A stretch of 64,000 nt of DNA, from NCBI GenBank assembly GCA_030374805.1, contig JARGSG010000228.1, positions 186,001 to 250,000 on the forward strand, read 5' to 3'. Origin of the DNA: Gracilaria gracilis. Its lineage: Eukaryota; Rhodophyta; Florideophyceae; Gracilariales; Gracilariaceae. A model generated the notes under the pieces. The model ran no database searches, had not been told where the DNA came from, and saw nothing but the letters and a program-made list of their open reading frames with translations. Position 1 is the first letter of the stretch; every line of letters begins with the position of its first letter. This document shows positions 42,636 to 52,634 of this stretch, one piece after another. Made by a program: the position numbers and the translations under genes.

Positions 42636-43937
42636 CTAAAGACGCTCCAGCTTGCCCTCTTTCGAAGGCTGCATAAGCCCAGACTCTCCTTCACGTTCAG
42701 TTTTCTTATCATCATCAACTTCGGAAGTTTCTCGCGCCAGCTTTAGCAACTTAATGAACAACGTCGGTTCTACCAGAGCACCGTTCACAGACAACAAAAT
42801 CACAGAAGCCATGTCCAACATCTCCAAACTCACAAGACGAGCCGCTTGGAACGGTGAACCAACATTCTGTAATAAAATCACAGTGGTCGTGCAATTTGTA
42901 GCGAATAAAACCAGATCTACAAAAACTCTTCTTACAGATATGTCCCAATAGCGATGTCTTGTACGAGGGTTTTCCATAGGTTCGCTTGGGAAGGCTATGC
43001 TCTCCATTTCAATACGACGCTCTTCTTGCCTCCTGGTCTCACACCCTTTCGATATTGAGTGAGCAATGCTAAAGATGTCGCTATCCCATGTGATAAGGCT
43101 TTTCAGGTAGTCGAAGAATGTATCTGCCAGAGTGAATAAAACGGTACCCCATTCAATGTATTGGGCAACAGCAAATACCTGAGGTTGAGAAGTGCCCAAC
43201 CAGCCAATTGCAGCAGCGTAGACCAATACACCATAGCCGATAATTATCACAAATATTCCTACAACTTCATGGGATTTCAAGACGCCCGCACCAAGAACTG
43301 TAAAAGAGCCAACCATACTGGGCAAAACAATGGCCAAAAAAGAGTCCATGAAGTATAAATCGCCGACAAGAATCCCCCAAGATCCTGACCCAATAATAAA
43401 GAATTGATACAGTTGAGGAAATATTCGACTGAATACCTTGTTACGTCCTTTACATAGCGACAGAACCATGAGGGCAAAACGTTTCTTCACATCTTCTTCT
43501 TCCAAATCCTTTCCCACGTTACTCACTGGACTTTTCAGCTTTCGTAGCATTCGAGATTCGGCCCATAACATGCCCATCTTCAACGAAAAACCTGCGCCCG
43601 CAATAAGAAACAGCATGTCGATCCATTCTGTTACCTCTGGCGATACAATGCCTTCGTCCTCCTGGTCTACGGGGTCTTCATTCGTCTGCCGTACGATGTT
43701 TTTAAGAGTCTGATTTATGGTGTCTCCAATCCTCTCTTTCACCTTAGCTTCATTCATCTGCTCCGCCATTGTCGTGGAACCGTTGTACCAGTGGGTCGAA
43801 GCGCTTTGGTGCCTGTTTAATACCACTGTAGGGGTTACCAAGCTGAGATAGCATGCGAAAAGAACCAAAATGGAAGACATGCGCCATGTTCTCCACGCTG
43901 CAAAACCTCGTGTATCCCTTAAGGCCATTTTCCGCAA
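42636..43937 (-). CDS. multi-pass membrane protein, unknown function
   Basis: An intact 433-residue protein. A hydrophobic N-terminal segment (21-40) could be a signal anchor and is followed by a probable lumenal or outer loop with N-glycosylation sequons (NGST, NQT). Further hydrophobic segments lie at about 104-124, 175-220 (two), 225-247, 255-277, 338-357 and 368-388. The C-terminal tail is charged. I recognise no family. The start is the first ATG; M4 is an alternative. A TATA-like word lies about 85 bp upstream. The gene is intronless and stands between transposon blocks, but its ordinary codon use and length suggest a host gene. Confidence 0.75.
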   Translation of the reverse strand: MRKMALRDTRGFAAWRTWRMSSILVLFACYLSLVTPTVVLNRHQSASTHWYNGSTTMAEQMNEAKVKERIGDTINQTLKNIVRQTNEDPVDQEDEGIVSPEVTEWIDMLFLIAGAGFSLKMGMLWAESRMLRKLKSPVSNVGKDLEEEDVKKRFALMVLSLCKGRNKVFSRIFPQLYQFFIIGSGSWGILVGDLYFMDSFLAIVLPSMVGSFTVLGAGVLKSHEVVGIFVIIIGYGVLVYAAAIGWLGTSQPQVFAVAQYIEWGTVLFTLADTFFDYLKSLITWDSDIFSIAHSISKGCETRRQEERRIEMESIAFPSEPMENPRTRHRYWDISVRRVFVDLVLFATNCTTTVILLQNVGSPFQAARLVSLEMLDMASVILLSVNGALVEPTLFIKLLKLARETSEVDDDKKTEREGESGLMQPSKEGKLERL

Positions 43938-44020
43938 AGATAGAGTGTTAAAAGAGGAAGATGATCTTCAACGTTCGATGTCAATGCTCCCTGTCGTTTT
44001 AGCGAAACGAGAAGGGCTGC

Positions 44021-44029
44021 TTATATAAA
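44021..44029 (-). promoter_or_regulatory. TATA-like box of the membrane-protein gene
   Basis: TTTATATAA on the minus strand in GC-rich surroundings, about 85 bp before the ATG at 43937. Position and context fit a core promoter; unproven. Confidence 0.4.
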
Positions 44030-44497
44030 GCACGCCCTTCTTGCGCTCAAAATGCGACAGCAGGAATGGTAGCGGAACACCACTCTTCACCGAGCTCGGC
44101 AGCATCGAACGAGAGCAGAACTGCCAAAAATCAGCTCAACGGGCTTCATCAATGAGTACCGTTAACCGTTAACCTTACCCAGACAAAGCCACAGATACAA
44201 GTGTACGGCAGCATTTAAACTCTTTTGATTGGCAACAAGAACACTCCGAAAGTGATAGGTCTGATTGCTCATGCGTGCTGCCAGAAACGAGCTTTGCGAA
44301 TGGCTGAGCGTCTGGAACTGAAGGTTACATGGGAGAGCAACCAATGAAAAGTAGCACTAATGAATATAAGTGACGACTTGCATTGCAAACTATGTAAACT
44401 TTACTTTACTCGTGTAACCTTGTGTCCTCCGCACTGCGCACGAGAGGTATTTTGCGGTAGATACCGTTGGTACTGAAACTACAAGTAACGCTCTGTA

Positions 44498-46549
44498 CAG
44501 GTCAACACTGTAACTAGTGTGGCCCACACTAATTCGAAGACCCTGCTTGAGAGCGGCTTCACAGATATTAGTGTAGGCCACACCATATTGAGCAGCCACA
44601 CTAAATACGTAACGGGTTTATTACTGTGGCCCACACTAATTCATACACCACAAATATAGTGTGGGTGGAAGCTGGAACCATCAGGAGCTCGATCCTACTG
44701 CAACACCGTCGAAGTTCTCCCTATACTTGGCAATGATTGCCTGAAGTTCTGGGAAGAGCTGTCGCTCTTCCCATTGCCCGTTCAGATTCAAACCCATACC
44801 GCAGCGAATCATAGCCTTCCGCGCATAGGTTACCCCATCTTTGTCTCGCATCGCACTCACGGCCCGAACTGACTTCGCTGCAAGCTTTAAGAAGTATCGC
44901 TTGCCTGGATTAGTAAGTTTTCCCAAAGCTCTCGTACCATCGCACCACAAGTTGTTGTCTAACAAGCTCATTTTATGGTCATCCCACTCCCTGCGCCAAT
45001 AGGTCTTCAACTTTTGGATCACGAAACTATCCGCAGGCTGCAAAAGATGGGTGGCATTGCATCGCAAGAACCTGATTTCGGTGTTGGACTGCGCGAGTGA
45101 AGCACAAACCTCTTCCGTAACATGATGAGAGTTAACGTTATCCACAAACAAGACACGTTTGCGCCCATGTGGAAGAGGAGTAAAAACGCGTTTTTCCTTC
45201 ACCCATTCCAAAAAGACGCGCTTGTCTATCCAGGCCTTTGGCCCTGTGCGATATACGACGCCGGGAACATCATTGGGCAGCCCCCGAATTGGATAATTCT
45301 TGTCCGGGTTCTTGAAGATCATCATCGGTGTTTCCAAGCATCCGTTAGGTCCTCCGGCTATCAGCACCATCATAGTCATCCCATCGTCTCCTGACACGAC
45401 GTCTGCATACCGTATATTCTTCTCACCAACAAGCGCGAGCGTCTTGTGATTGTCCATGTTGATACAGAAGTGCGTTTCATCGGCGTTGTACACATCCTCT
45501 TCCTTTAAAGCTTTGGAACGGAAATCTCTGGCCAACTGTCCGAGGTGGTATGCGACCTCTCTTTCGATCTGTTCCTGTTTCTGTGGGGACACCATTAGCT
45601 TTCCTCATTGGTATCGACTAACAATATGGAATCTATTCATGAACGATTGAATCCAGCGTGGGGTTATAAGAGTCTTGATGGCCTTTTTGCTTCTTTCATC
45701 AATCATACTTTGATGATAGGGACCCTCGATTTTGCCATCGATAAGCTTGAAGGTGAGCTTGCGTAACAAGGATGCATTGAACTTAACTCCCGCTTTTCGC
45801 ATGCGGTTGAAGTCGTCCAGCAAATCCTGGTGTAGGGCAAACACCCACGGCGTTATGCGACGTCCTCTTCCGCCGCGACTCTTACAATTGTGTCTCTTGA
45901 GCCCATTTCTGGTGACACGTACGAATGAGAACTCTCCTTTTCTCGACATGCTATTCTGCCCGTTGGCTAACATTTGTCGTTGTTTCCAGTATCTACAGGC
46001 TCTCTGGAGGTTAGTTTTGGCACTTCCACGGAAGTATTGGGGGAATTGCGCGACTGCTTGAGAGGGTATATGCGTTGCTCCTACGGCAAGAGCTCGGTTT
46101 ATCATCCAGCGTGCGATAGTTGCCTTTTGGGTGTTTGTGAGGACATGTTGTGGTGAACGGCGTGTTTGGGAAGATGAACCTGGTGTTTCGGATTGGTTCT
46201 GCTGATGGTTGTGCTCTATGGACTGCTGGGTTGAGCTTGTCGTTGCAGAAGAGGATGATTCGGTTTGGTTGATAGGATTGCTTTGCATGTGTGCGAACGC
46301 ACGAAGTAAAGGAGAAGCAATGAGCGACATGATCTCGTGTTTGGGAGAAGCTGCCTATGCTTGTTTGAGCAGAGGAAGTTCTTATATAGATGTCCTGATT
46401 TGTATTTGGCGCCCAAAGCACCTGGATCTCATGTTGGCCTACATTAATTGCGTCTCAGATCCAGACGCAGTCACCTTGAATAGTGTGGCCTACTCTAATT
46501 TGTGTTACCACACTAATTGAGAACCCACAATAGTTACAGTGTTGACCTG
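44498..46549. mobile_element. pogo-type (Tc1/mariner superfamily) transposon, copy 1
   Basis: Perfect 17-bp terminal inverted repeats (CAGGTCAACACTGTAAC at 44498, inverse ending at 46549) are flanked by TA on both sides (44496-44497, 46550-46551), the family's target duplication. Subterminal regions hold copies of the palindrome GTGTGGCCCACAC and half-sites, probable transposase-binding sites. Length 2052 bp. One gene, on minus, with a single nonsense codon. TTATATAG at 46382-46389 is a TATA-like word about 55 bp before the gene. Confidence 0.9.
44681..46330 (-). pseudogene. pogo-type transposase, one nonsense codon
   Basis: Aligns over its whole length with the intact transposase at 48276-49916. 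It has an N-terminal Ser/Thr/Gln-rich region and a DNA-binding region (NTQKATIARWMINRAL, then FRGSAKTNLQRACRYW). The catalytic domain shows NADETHFCINMDN, VLFVDNVNSHH and LLQPADSFVIQKLK, giving D-D-D. The only break is TGA at 45605-45607, after IVSRYQ, where copy 2 has TGC (Cys240). The frame is otherwise the same on both sides. The product would be cut just before the catalytic domain, so this copy cannot act without the sister element. Confidence 0.85.
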
Positions 46550-46551
46550 TA

Positions 46552-48079
46552 CCGTTGGTAGCGGTCCTTCGTAGAGCTAGAAGCCAGGAAGGCTGGAGTG
46601 GAAAGGATAGGGACGGCTGTGCGTGAGTATTTGGACGCAACGGCTTCCGCCATTGCTTCTGGGCCCCCACCGTTTGCTTGTTGTGCCCACGCAAACCGTA
46701 AGGTTGGCAACAGAGTGTGAAAACGCAGCGTAAAGCGTGATCGGATAATAGCAATTGAAGGGACGCCAATGTAATTCTTAATGAGCTAACGGCAAGAGGA
46801 CAACGACGTTTACAACCGCTGCACGTCTGAGCACACACTCTCTCGATCGCCACCGTCGTCGTTCCTGCCGAGCAAGTGTGAACAATCTTGTATTGCCACA
46901 GTCATTGTTTTAACCCTCCCACCCGCTCCGGCTCTTCTATCCATCAATCATGGATATCTTGGTGAACAATCTTCACCTCAGCTACCAACACTCTTGGTAC
47001 ATTGCTGGCGAGTCTGCCAGCAATGCTCAACCAACGTTTGTACTGTACAACAAGGACGAGCCCTGCCACTCGAAACGAAACGCTCATCGCTAAGAACGCG
47101 AACCAAGCTGAGGACGGAGAGGTACCCACGGTACCGTTGTACGCGTTTGGTTGTTATATGTTGGCTGCTTCGTTTGCTTGTGAGCGCGAGGATGAGCTAA
47201 CCCGCGAATACCGGGTTGATCTCTTCTCCTTCGCTTCATTGCTACGAAGAGATGGTGGAAACGCTCGGTTTGATGCGTATGGCGAAGTGTGTTTGTGAAA
47301 TGCTACATGTCGTTCAAGGATCAACAAGGTTTATCTATCATCATGTATACCACACTCTGCTAAAGCGCCTGTGACGTGTACAACCACTGTTTACAGAAGA
47401 CCACAGCCTGCACGAGCCGTGTGATCCAACTGAATTGTTTGCAACTTGGAAGGGATGGATGGACATTGATCCATATGTGTGCCACGTACAAGGGTGTTAC
47501 ACTCCAAGGAAGCCACCGAGTAACTTTACCAAAGGTAACCCTTACCATCTGGCCGTGAGAAGTGTTACAAACACTCAAGCACCAGAACCTTAGCAGTAAT
47601 ACTCAGCAGTTTTGGCGTTTAAACATCACTGCCCATAACTGGCACAGGCAAAGTGGTGGGTTGTTGAAACAGTCAGAAAAGAGAATGCACATGAGTGTGT
47701 TGAGCTCATTGTGGTAAGTGGCGTCAACATACCTGCCATCATTGCGCTTACGGCACAATTCACAGATGCGGGCCATAGATGGGTTTGTATGTCAAGCAGC
47801 ACTGCAAGCGCTACAAAAGGAGAAAGGAAAGGTCTTTGATAGATATGATGAAGCAATGGCCGTCACGGATATTGGTCTTTTTTAGGAGAGAGAATCATCT
47901 GTAGATAGGCATCCAGTCGTCTCGGAATCAGGGACGGCCGACCATAATAAAGAAGGTGGCCTTTTTGATCAACACGGTTCTGGCGATACTTGTTTGAGAG
48001 CAGTGAAGCTGCCAACATTTTCAAGTACAAGCGCCCTTCGAGAACGCACGGGATAAGGTTTCAATCTACAGTACAACGG
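46552..48079. other. spacer between the two pogo elements; no gene seen
   Basis: Only short ORFs on both strands without motifs. The 11-bp word TACCGTTGGTA right of copy 1 (46550-46560) also occurs left of it (near 44462), which may reflect an older duplication around the insertion site. Confidence 0.45.
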
Positions 48080-48275
48080 TACAGGTGAACACTGTGATTA
48101 GTGTGGCCCACACTATTTCGGTGAGGCTGATTTTGGACACCCTCACGAGAAATAGTGTGGGCCACACTATTTCGGAACCCACACTAATAACGTTACGGAT
48201 TTAATAGTGTGGCCCACACTAATTACAACTCACGGAATTAGTGTGGGTGTCTGGCAGTACGAGATTGCGACATTA

Positions 48276-49916
48276 TCAGTTGCTTCCGACGGAAAGACCC
48301 TCAAAGTTCTCGCGATACTTACGCACAATTCGTTGCAACTCAGGAAACAATTGGCGCTCCTCCCACTGCCCGTTAAGATTCAGGGCCATACCGCAGCGGA
48401 TCATGGCCTTCCTCGCGTACGAAACACCATCACTGTCGCGTTGCGCGCTTACGGTTCGCACAGACTGTGCTCCCAGCTTCAAGAAATAACGTTTCCCAGG
48501 ATTTGTAAGTTTTCCTGATGACCTTAACCCATCCGACCATAGTCCTTTCTCTAACAGACCCATCTTATGTTCGTCCCACTCTTTCCTCCAATTTGTTTTG
48601 AGCTTCTGAATTACGAAGCTGTCGGCAGGTTGCACCAAGTGTGTCGCATTACACGGAAAGAAGCGTATCTCCGTATTGCTCTCTGCCAGTGCTTGGTGTA
48701 CCTCGTCGTTCAGAGCGTGCGTATTCACGTTGTCAATGTAGAGGATCCGCTTTCTTCCATTCGGTAACCGAGTGAAAACCCTTTTCTCTCGTAGCCACTG
48801 CAAAAACACCCGCTTATCCATCCAGGCTTTCGGTCCTGTGCGGTACACGACACCCGGGACGTCGTCCGGTAGTCCACGGATGGGGTAATTCTTATCCGCA
48901 TTCTTAAATATGAGCATCGGAGTTTCGAGTCGCGCGTTGGGTCCCCCTGCTATGAGCACCATCATGGTTATACCGTCATCGCCAGAAACCACATCGGCAT
49001 AGCGTACGTTTGTATCGCCCACTAGCGCTAATGTTTTGTGGTTGTCCATGTTCATGCAAAAGTGAGTTTCGTCTGCGTTGTATACATCTTCTTCTCGGAG
49101 GCCATTGGATTGGAAATCCCGCGCAAGCTGTCCGAGGTGAAAGGCCACCTCTGGCTCAATCTGTTCCTGCTTAGCTGGGGAAACCATTAATTTCCCGCAC
49201 TGGTAACGGCTCACGACGCTGTATTTGGCCATGAAGAATTGAATCCACCTCGGGGTTACGAGGTCTTTTATGGGCGTGCCATTGCGAGGGTCAACAGTAT
49301 TCAAGTTATACACTCCACTCGTGTTTCCCTGTATAAGATGGAGCGCAAGACGGCGCAATAACTGAGTATTGAACTTCATACCGGACTTTCTCATGCGGTT
49401 GAACTCGTTGTATAAGTCGGTGTATAGCGCTGCTACCCATGGCGTGACACGGCGCCCTCGTTCGCCTTGTGTCTTGCAGTAGTGGCGCTTTAGTCCTGTC
49501 TTTGTATGCTTAACAAACGAATACTTTTGGGTCCTGGCTGCTCTACTGTGTCCTTCTACAATTGCTTCACGTTGTTTCCAGTACCTGCTTGCGCGCTGTA
49601 GGTTGGCTTTGACACTGCTGCGAAAGAATTCTGGGAATTGGGACACTGTTTTTGACGCAATATGCTTAGGGCCATCTTGTGCTGCTTTTTCGATCATCCA
49701 CTTTGCTATGCGGGCTTTGTGGGTGTTGGTCAGCACCATTTGCACTTTCCGCTTGGGGTTTGCATCAGATTCTGGGTTGGATGCAGAGTGTTGCCTAGCT
49801 GGGGTGGTCTCTGTAGATGGAACTTCGTTTGTGGGGGTTGCAGCAGTGTTTGTGGTGCTCGCATTGGCCTGCATTTGAGCAAATGACGATAATAAAGGAG
49901 AGGCAAAGAGAGACAT
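48276..49916 (-). CDS. pogo-type transposase, intact
   Basis: A 546-residue protein. Residues 1-58 are Ser/Thr/Pro-rich. Residues 60-120 form a helix-turn-helix-like region (NTHKARIAKWMIEKAA; SSVKANLQRASRYWKQR). A basic linker follows (GERGRRVTP), and a second helical region (160-240) corresponds to the CENP-B-type part. The DDE_1-like catalytic domain (about 275-450) has D282 in YNADETHF, D395 in ILYIDNVNTH and D432 in QPADSF. It binds the element's ends and excises it in a cut-and-paste reaction at TA sites (family knowledge). No break is present. Domesticated relatives exist in animals and fungi, but the terminal repeats show that this one is still an element gene. Confidence 0.92.
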   Translation of the reverse strand: MSLFASPLLSSFAQMQANASTTNTAATPTNEVPSTETTPARQHSASNPESDANPKRKVQMVLTNTHKARIAKWMIEKAAQDGPKHIASKTVSQFPEFFRSSVKANLQRASRYWKQREAIVEGHSRAARTQKYSFVKHTKTGLKRHYCKTQGERGRRVTPWVAALYTDLYNEFNRMRKSGMKFNTQLLRRLALHLIQGNTSGVYNLNTVDPRNGTPIKDLVTPRWIQFFMAKYSVVSRYQCGKLMVSPAKQEQIEPEVAFHLGQLARDFQSNGLREEDVYNADETHFCMNMDNHKTLALVGDTNVRYADVVSGDDGITMMVLIAGGPNARLETPMLIFKNADKNYPIRGLPDDVPGVVYRTGPKAWMDKRVFLQWLREKRVFTRLPNGRKRILYIDNVNTHALNDEVHQALAESNTEIRFFPCNATHLVQPADSFVIQKLKTNWRKEWDEHKMGLLEKGLWSDGLRSSGKLTNPGKRYFLKLGAQSVRTVSAQRDSDGVSYARKAMIRCGMALNLNGQWEERQLFPELQRIVRKYRENFEGLSVGSN

Positions 49917-50047
49917 GATATAAAGAGTTGTCAGGGGAAACGGCTGTTGGAGAATGCGAGTGGCTACGGGGATCTGAATCTTTGTATTTCCCGCCCAAAC
50001 TGTTTATATCTGTTGCAAACCCACACTAATTAAGTTTGTGATCGGTA

Positions 50048-50131
50048 CAGGTGAATGTGAAATAGTGTGGGCCACACTATATAGCGTTGCCACACTATTT
50101 TTCCACCCACACTAATCACAGTGTTCACCTG
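50048..50131. repeat. 84-bp mini-element-like end duplication
   Basis: Inside the right end of pogo copy 2 a second TA-CAGGTGAA terminus occurs in left-end orientation (TA at 50046-50047). With the true right end it would delimit an 84-bp unit containing AGTGTGGGCCACACT. It may be a nested solo insertion or an internal rearrangement. Confidence 0.5.
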
Positions 50132-50348
50132 TAGCGTTACCAACTTGGTATCTACAGAGGGCTAACGCTATTAGCGTTAGCTTTAACCCTCTTAACGCTA
50201 GCGTTTCCCTTGGTAATGAATTCAATTTTGAGAGGCTACCCTGAACCTCAGTAAATCACATTCGGCTCCAGCCGGCGCCCTCTGCGCTACGGTGTGGAAT
50301 GCGCGCACCGCGTGGCCGAGGGCCCGTTTGGCCGCCGGCTTCGTCGCC

Positions 50349-50456
50349 GTTGTTGCAGTTGTCATCGGCGTCGCCGTTGTTGCAGTTGTCATCGGCGTCG
50401 CCGTTGTTGCAGTTGTCATCGGCGTCGCCGTTGTTGCAGTTGTCATCGTCGTCGCC
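50349..50456. repeat. 27-bp tandem repeat, four units
   Basis: Units of GTTGTTGCAGTTGTCATCGG plus CGTCGCC start at 50349, 50376, 50403 and 50430, just upstream of the 5'-nucleotidase start. Read in that gene's frame they would give a hydrophobic VVAVVIGVA array, but no ATG precedes them in frame. Confidence 0.9.
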
Positions 50457-50498
50457 GTCGAGGGCGACGTGCGTCGCCGTGCCTCTCCTCTCAGCACA

Positions 50499-52372
50499 AT
50501 GCAACAACACGTGCCGCGTATGTCGTCGTCATCGCCACCACCATCGCCACCATCATCACTACCACCATCGCCACCATCATCACCACCACCATCACCACCA
50601 TCATCACCACCACCATCACCAACGCCCACAGTCGTACGTATCGTGCACTTCAACGACGTCTACAACATCCAGCACGGCGCCACAGAGCCCGTGGGCGGTG
50701 CGTCGCGCTTCGTGGCCGCCGTGCAACGACAGCTAACGTGCGCCGCAGTCGACCACAGTCTCGTGCTGTTTTCGGGCGATGCGTTCTCGCCCGCGCCGCT
50801 TACGCGCCTCACTGCCGGCGCTGAGATCCCGCCCGTGCTCAATGCATGCCGCGTGGATGTGGCTTGTATCGGCAATCATGAGCTGGATAATGGACTTGAT
50901 GTCATGAAACAGCGTATCGCGGAGACTAGCTTTCCGTGGATTTTGTCCAATGTCTGGCAGAAGACCTGTCCAGATGGCCAAGATGCGAATCAGCCACAGC
51001 CGCGACGGCCGTTGGCGGGCATGCCCTCCTTTCTTACGCTCACGCGCGGTGCTGTCAAGTTCGGCTTCATTGGACTGGCCTCTTGGGATTGGCTGTGTGC
51101 CGTTCATCACCATTTACTCAGTACGCTGCAGTATGTACCCTTTGTTGACGCCGCAGCGGAGATGGCCGATATGCTGAGACGCGAACATGGTTGCCATTTT
51201 GTTATTGCGCTCACGCACATGAGGAACCCGGACGACTTTTTGTTGGCCGACGCCGCCGTCGTCGACCTCATTCTTGGCGGCCATGACCATGTCCTGCTCA
51301 AGGAGCTTGTTGGATCCACTTGGGTCCTCAAGTCCGGAACTGACTTCAAGGTATCTTATCATGTGTCCTACTTGTGTTGTATGCTTGTTTGTCTTCTCTT
51401 GTTTCTGACTGATCTTATTCTTGCGCGTGCTTTGGAAAGAGCTTTTCGACGTTGGACCTATACATCACTACCGACCACAAAGTACACGTCAGCGAACCGC
51501 AGCATCATTACATCACGTCAGATATGCCAGAGCACCCTGAAATTGCACAGTTTGTGACCGAGAAGATTGCTCTGCTAGGCCCCAGATGGACAAAGAACGT
51601 CGCTCTATCATCCTCTGACCTTGACGGACGGTTTGTTTCCATACGAACGCGCGAAACTGCTCTGGGGAACTTCATCTGTGATGCCAGTACGTTGAAGATG
51701 CTACAATTTCCCAGACCTTGTTGAAACACAGCTCTTCCGTGTTCACTCATTCTCACCACGCTTCTTACCTTCTATACCGTTTCTCTTGATTGTGCAGTGA
51801 CCAATGTGATGGATGCTGATATCGGGCTGGTCAACTCTGGAAGTTTTCGTTCGGATTCAATACACCCAGCAGGAGCAGTCACGTTGGGGATGATTGACAC
51901 CATTCTTCCATACAAGGATCAGGTCGTTGTTGCAGAGTACTCCGGCGCAGAACTGATGCAACGCCTGGAGTGTAGCGTCAGTCAGTACCCACATCTCGTC
52001 GGAAGTTTTTGTCAAGTGAGCGGAATCACTTTCTCGTTTGACCCGCGACGCGAGCGTGGCAGTCGCATCCTTCGTGACACGATGACGTGCAGAAATTCTG
52101 AGCGAAGGATGGCACCCATTAATGACGATGAGCGTTATCGATGTGCCTTGAAGACTTGGATTTTTTACGGCAATGACGGATTTCCTCGCAGCGAAGATTC
52201 GCAAATCGTCAGCCGTGCTGACTGCCCGCTTCCGCAATTGATTACCAAATACATTGAGGAAGTGAAAACCGTTGGAGACAAGGATATGCCACAAGTCTCA
52301 CCGCAGGTGGAGCATAGGATTCGATGTGTGTGTCCCGATGATAAGCTGCTACAAGCCTATCGACACTTTTGA
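50499..52372 (+). CDS. 5'-nucleotidase/UshA-family metallophosphoesterase
   Basis: Three exons: 50499-51350, 51440-51686 and 51799-1 (51798)-52372. The introns are 51351-51439 (89 bp, GTATCT...AAAG, phase 0) and 51687-51797 (111 bp, GTACGT...GCAG, phase 1). Together they encode 557 residues. Residues 8-44 are a Ser/Pro microsatellite-derived stretch. The calcineurin-like domain follows with metal-ligand motifs HFNDVYN (50), SGDAFSP (92), GNHELD (125), ALTHMRNPDD (237) and GGHDH (260). The C-terminal 5'-nucleotidase domain holds NSGSFR and TILPYKDQVV. The family hydrolyses nucleoside monophosphates or related phosphate esters. No signal peptide is visible from this start, so the enzyme may be cytosolic, as in related eukaryotic proteins. 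The start is the first in-frame ATG; M8 is an alternative. Confidence 0.88.
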
Positions 52373-52634
52373 TTTGAGTCTGCAGACTACGTGTATATGT
52401 ACTTTCGCCTCTAGTTTTATGTTGTATTTCTTTCTGTAATCAAACCATAGCTAGCTACACACAAAGCTTTTGTAAAGAAAGGAGCATGTAACATTGATGA
52501 CAAACATACTAGTACTGTCTGTTTTCTGCCTTTTGAACAGGACAACAGCTATAGGTTGCCAAAGTATGATAAATGTAGATATGCGAAGCATATTCTCTAT
52601 CCGATTGTCATGTGGCTACACTACAAAGCACTTC

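Larger units (their letters stand above)
48082..50131. mobile_element. pogo-type transposon, copy 2, apparently intact
   Basis: Perfect terminal inverted repeats of at least 25 bp begin CAGGTGAACACTGTGATTAG and are flanked by TA (48080-48081, 50132-50133). The left subterminal region carries three palindromes AGTGTGG(C/G)CCACACT plus half-sites; the right region carries one. Length 2050 bp, same orientation as copy 1. The transposase gene is fully open, so the element may be active. Confidence 0.92.

Noticed and set aside
50222-50653. Minus ORF rich in Gly/Asp and Thr/Ala repeats
   Set aside because: Translation of microsatellites opposite the 5'-nucleotidase start.
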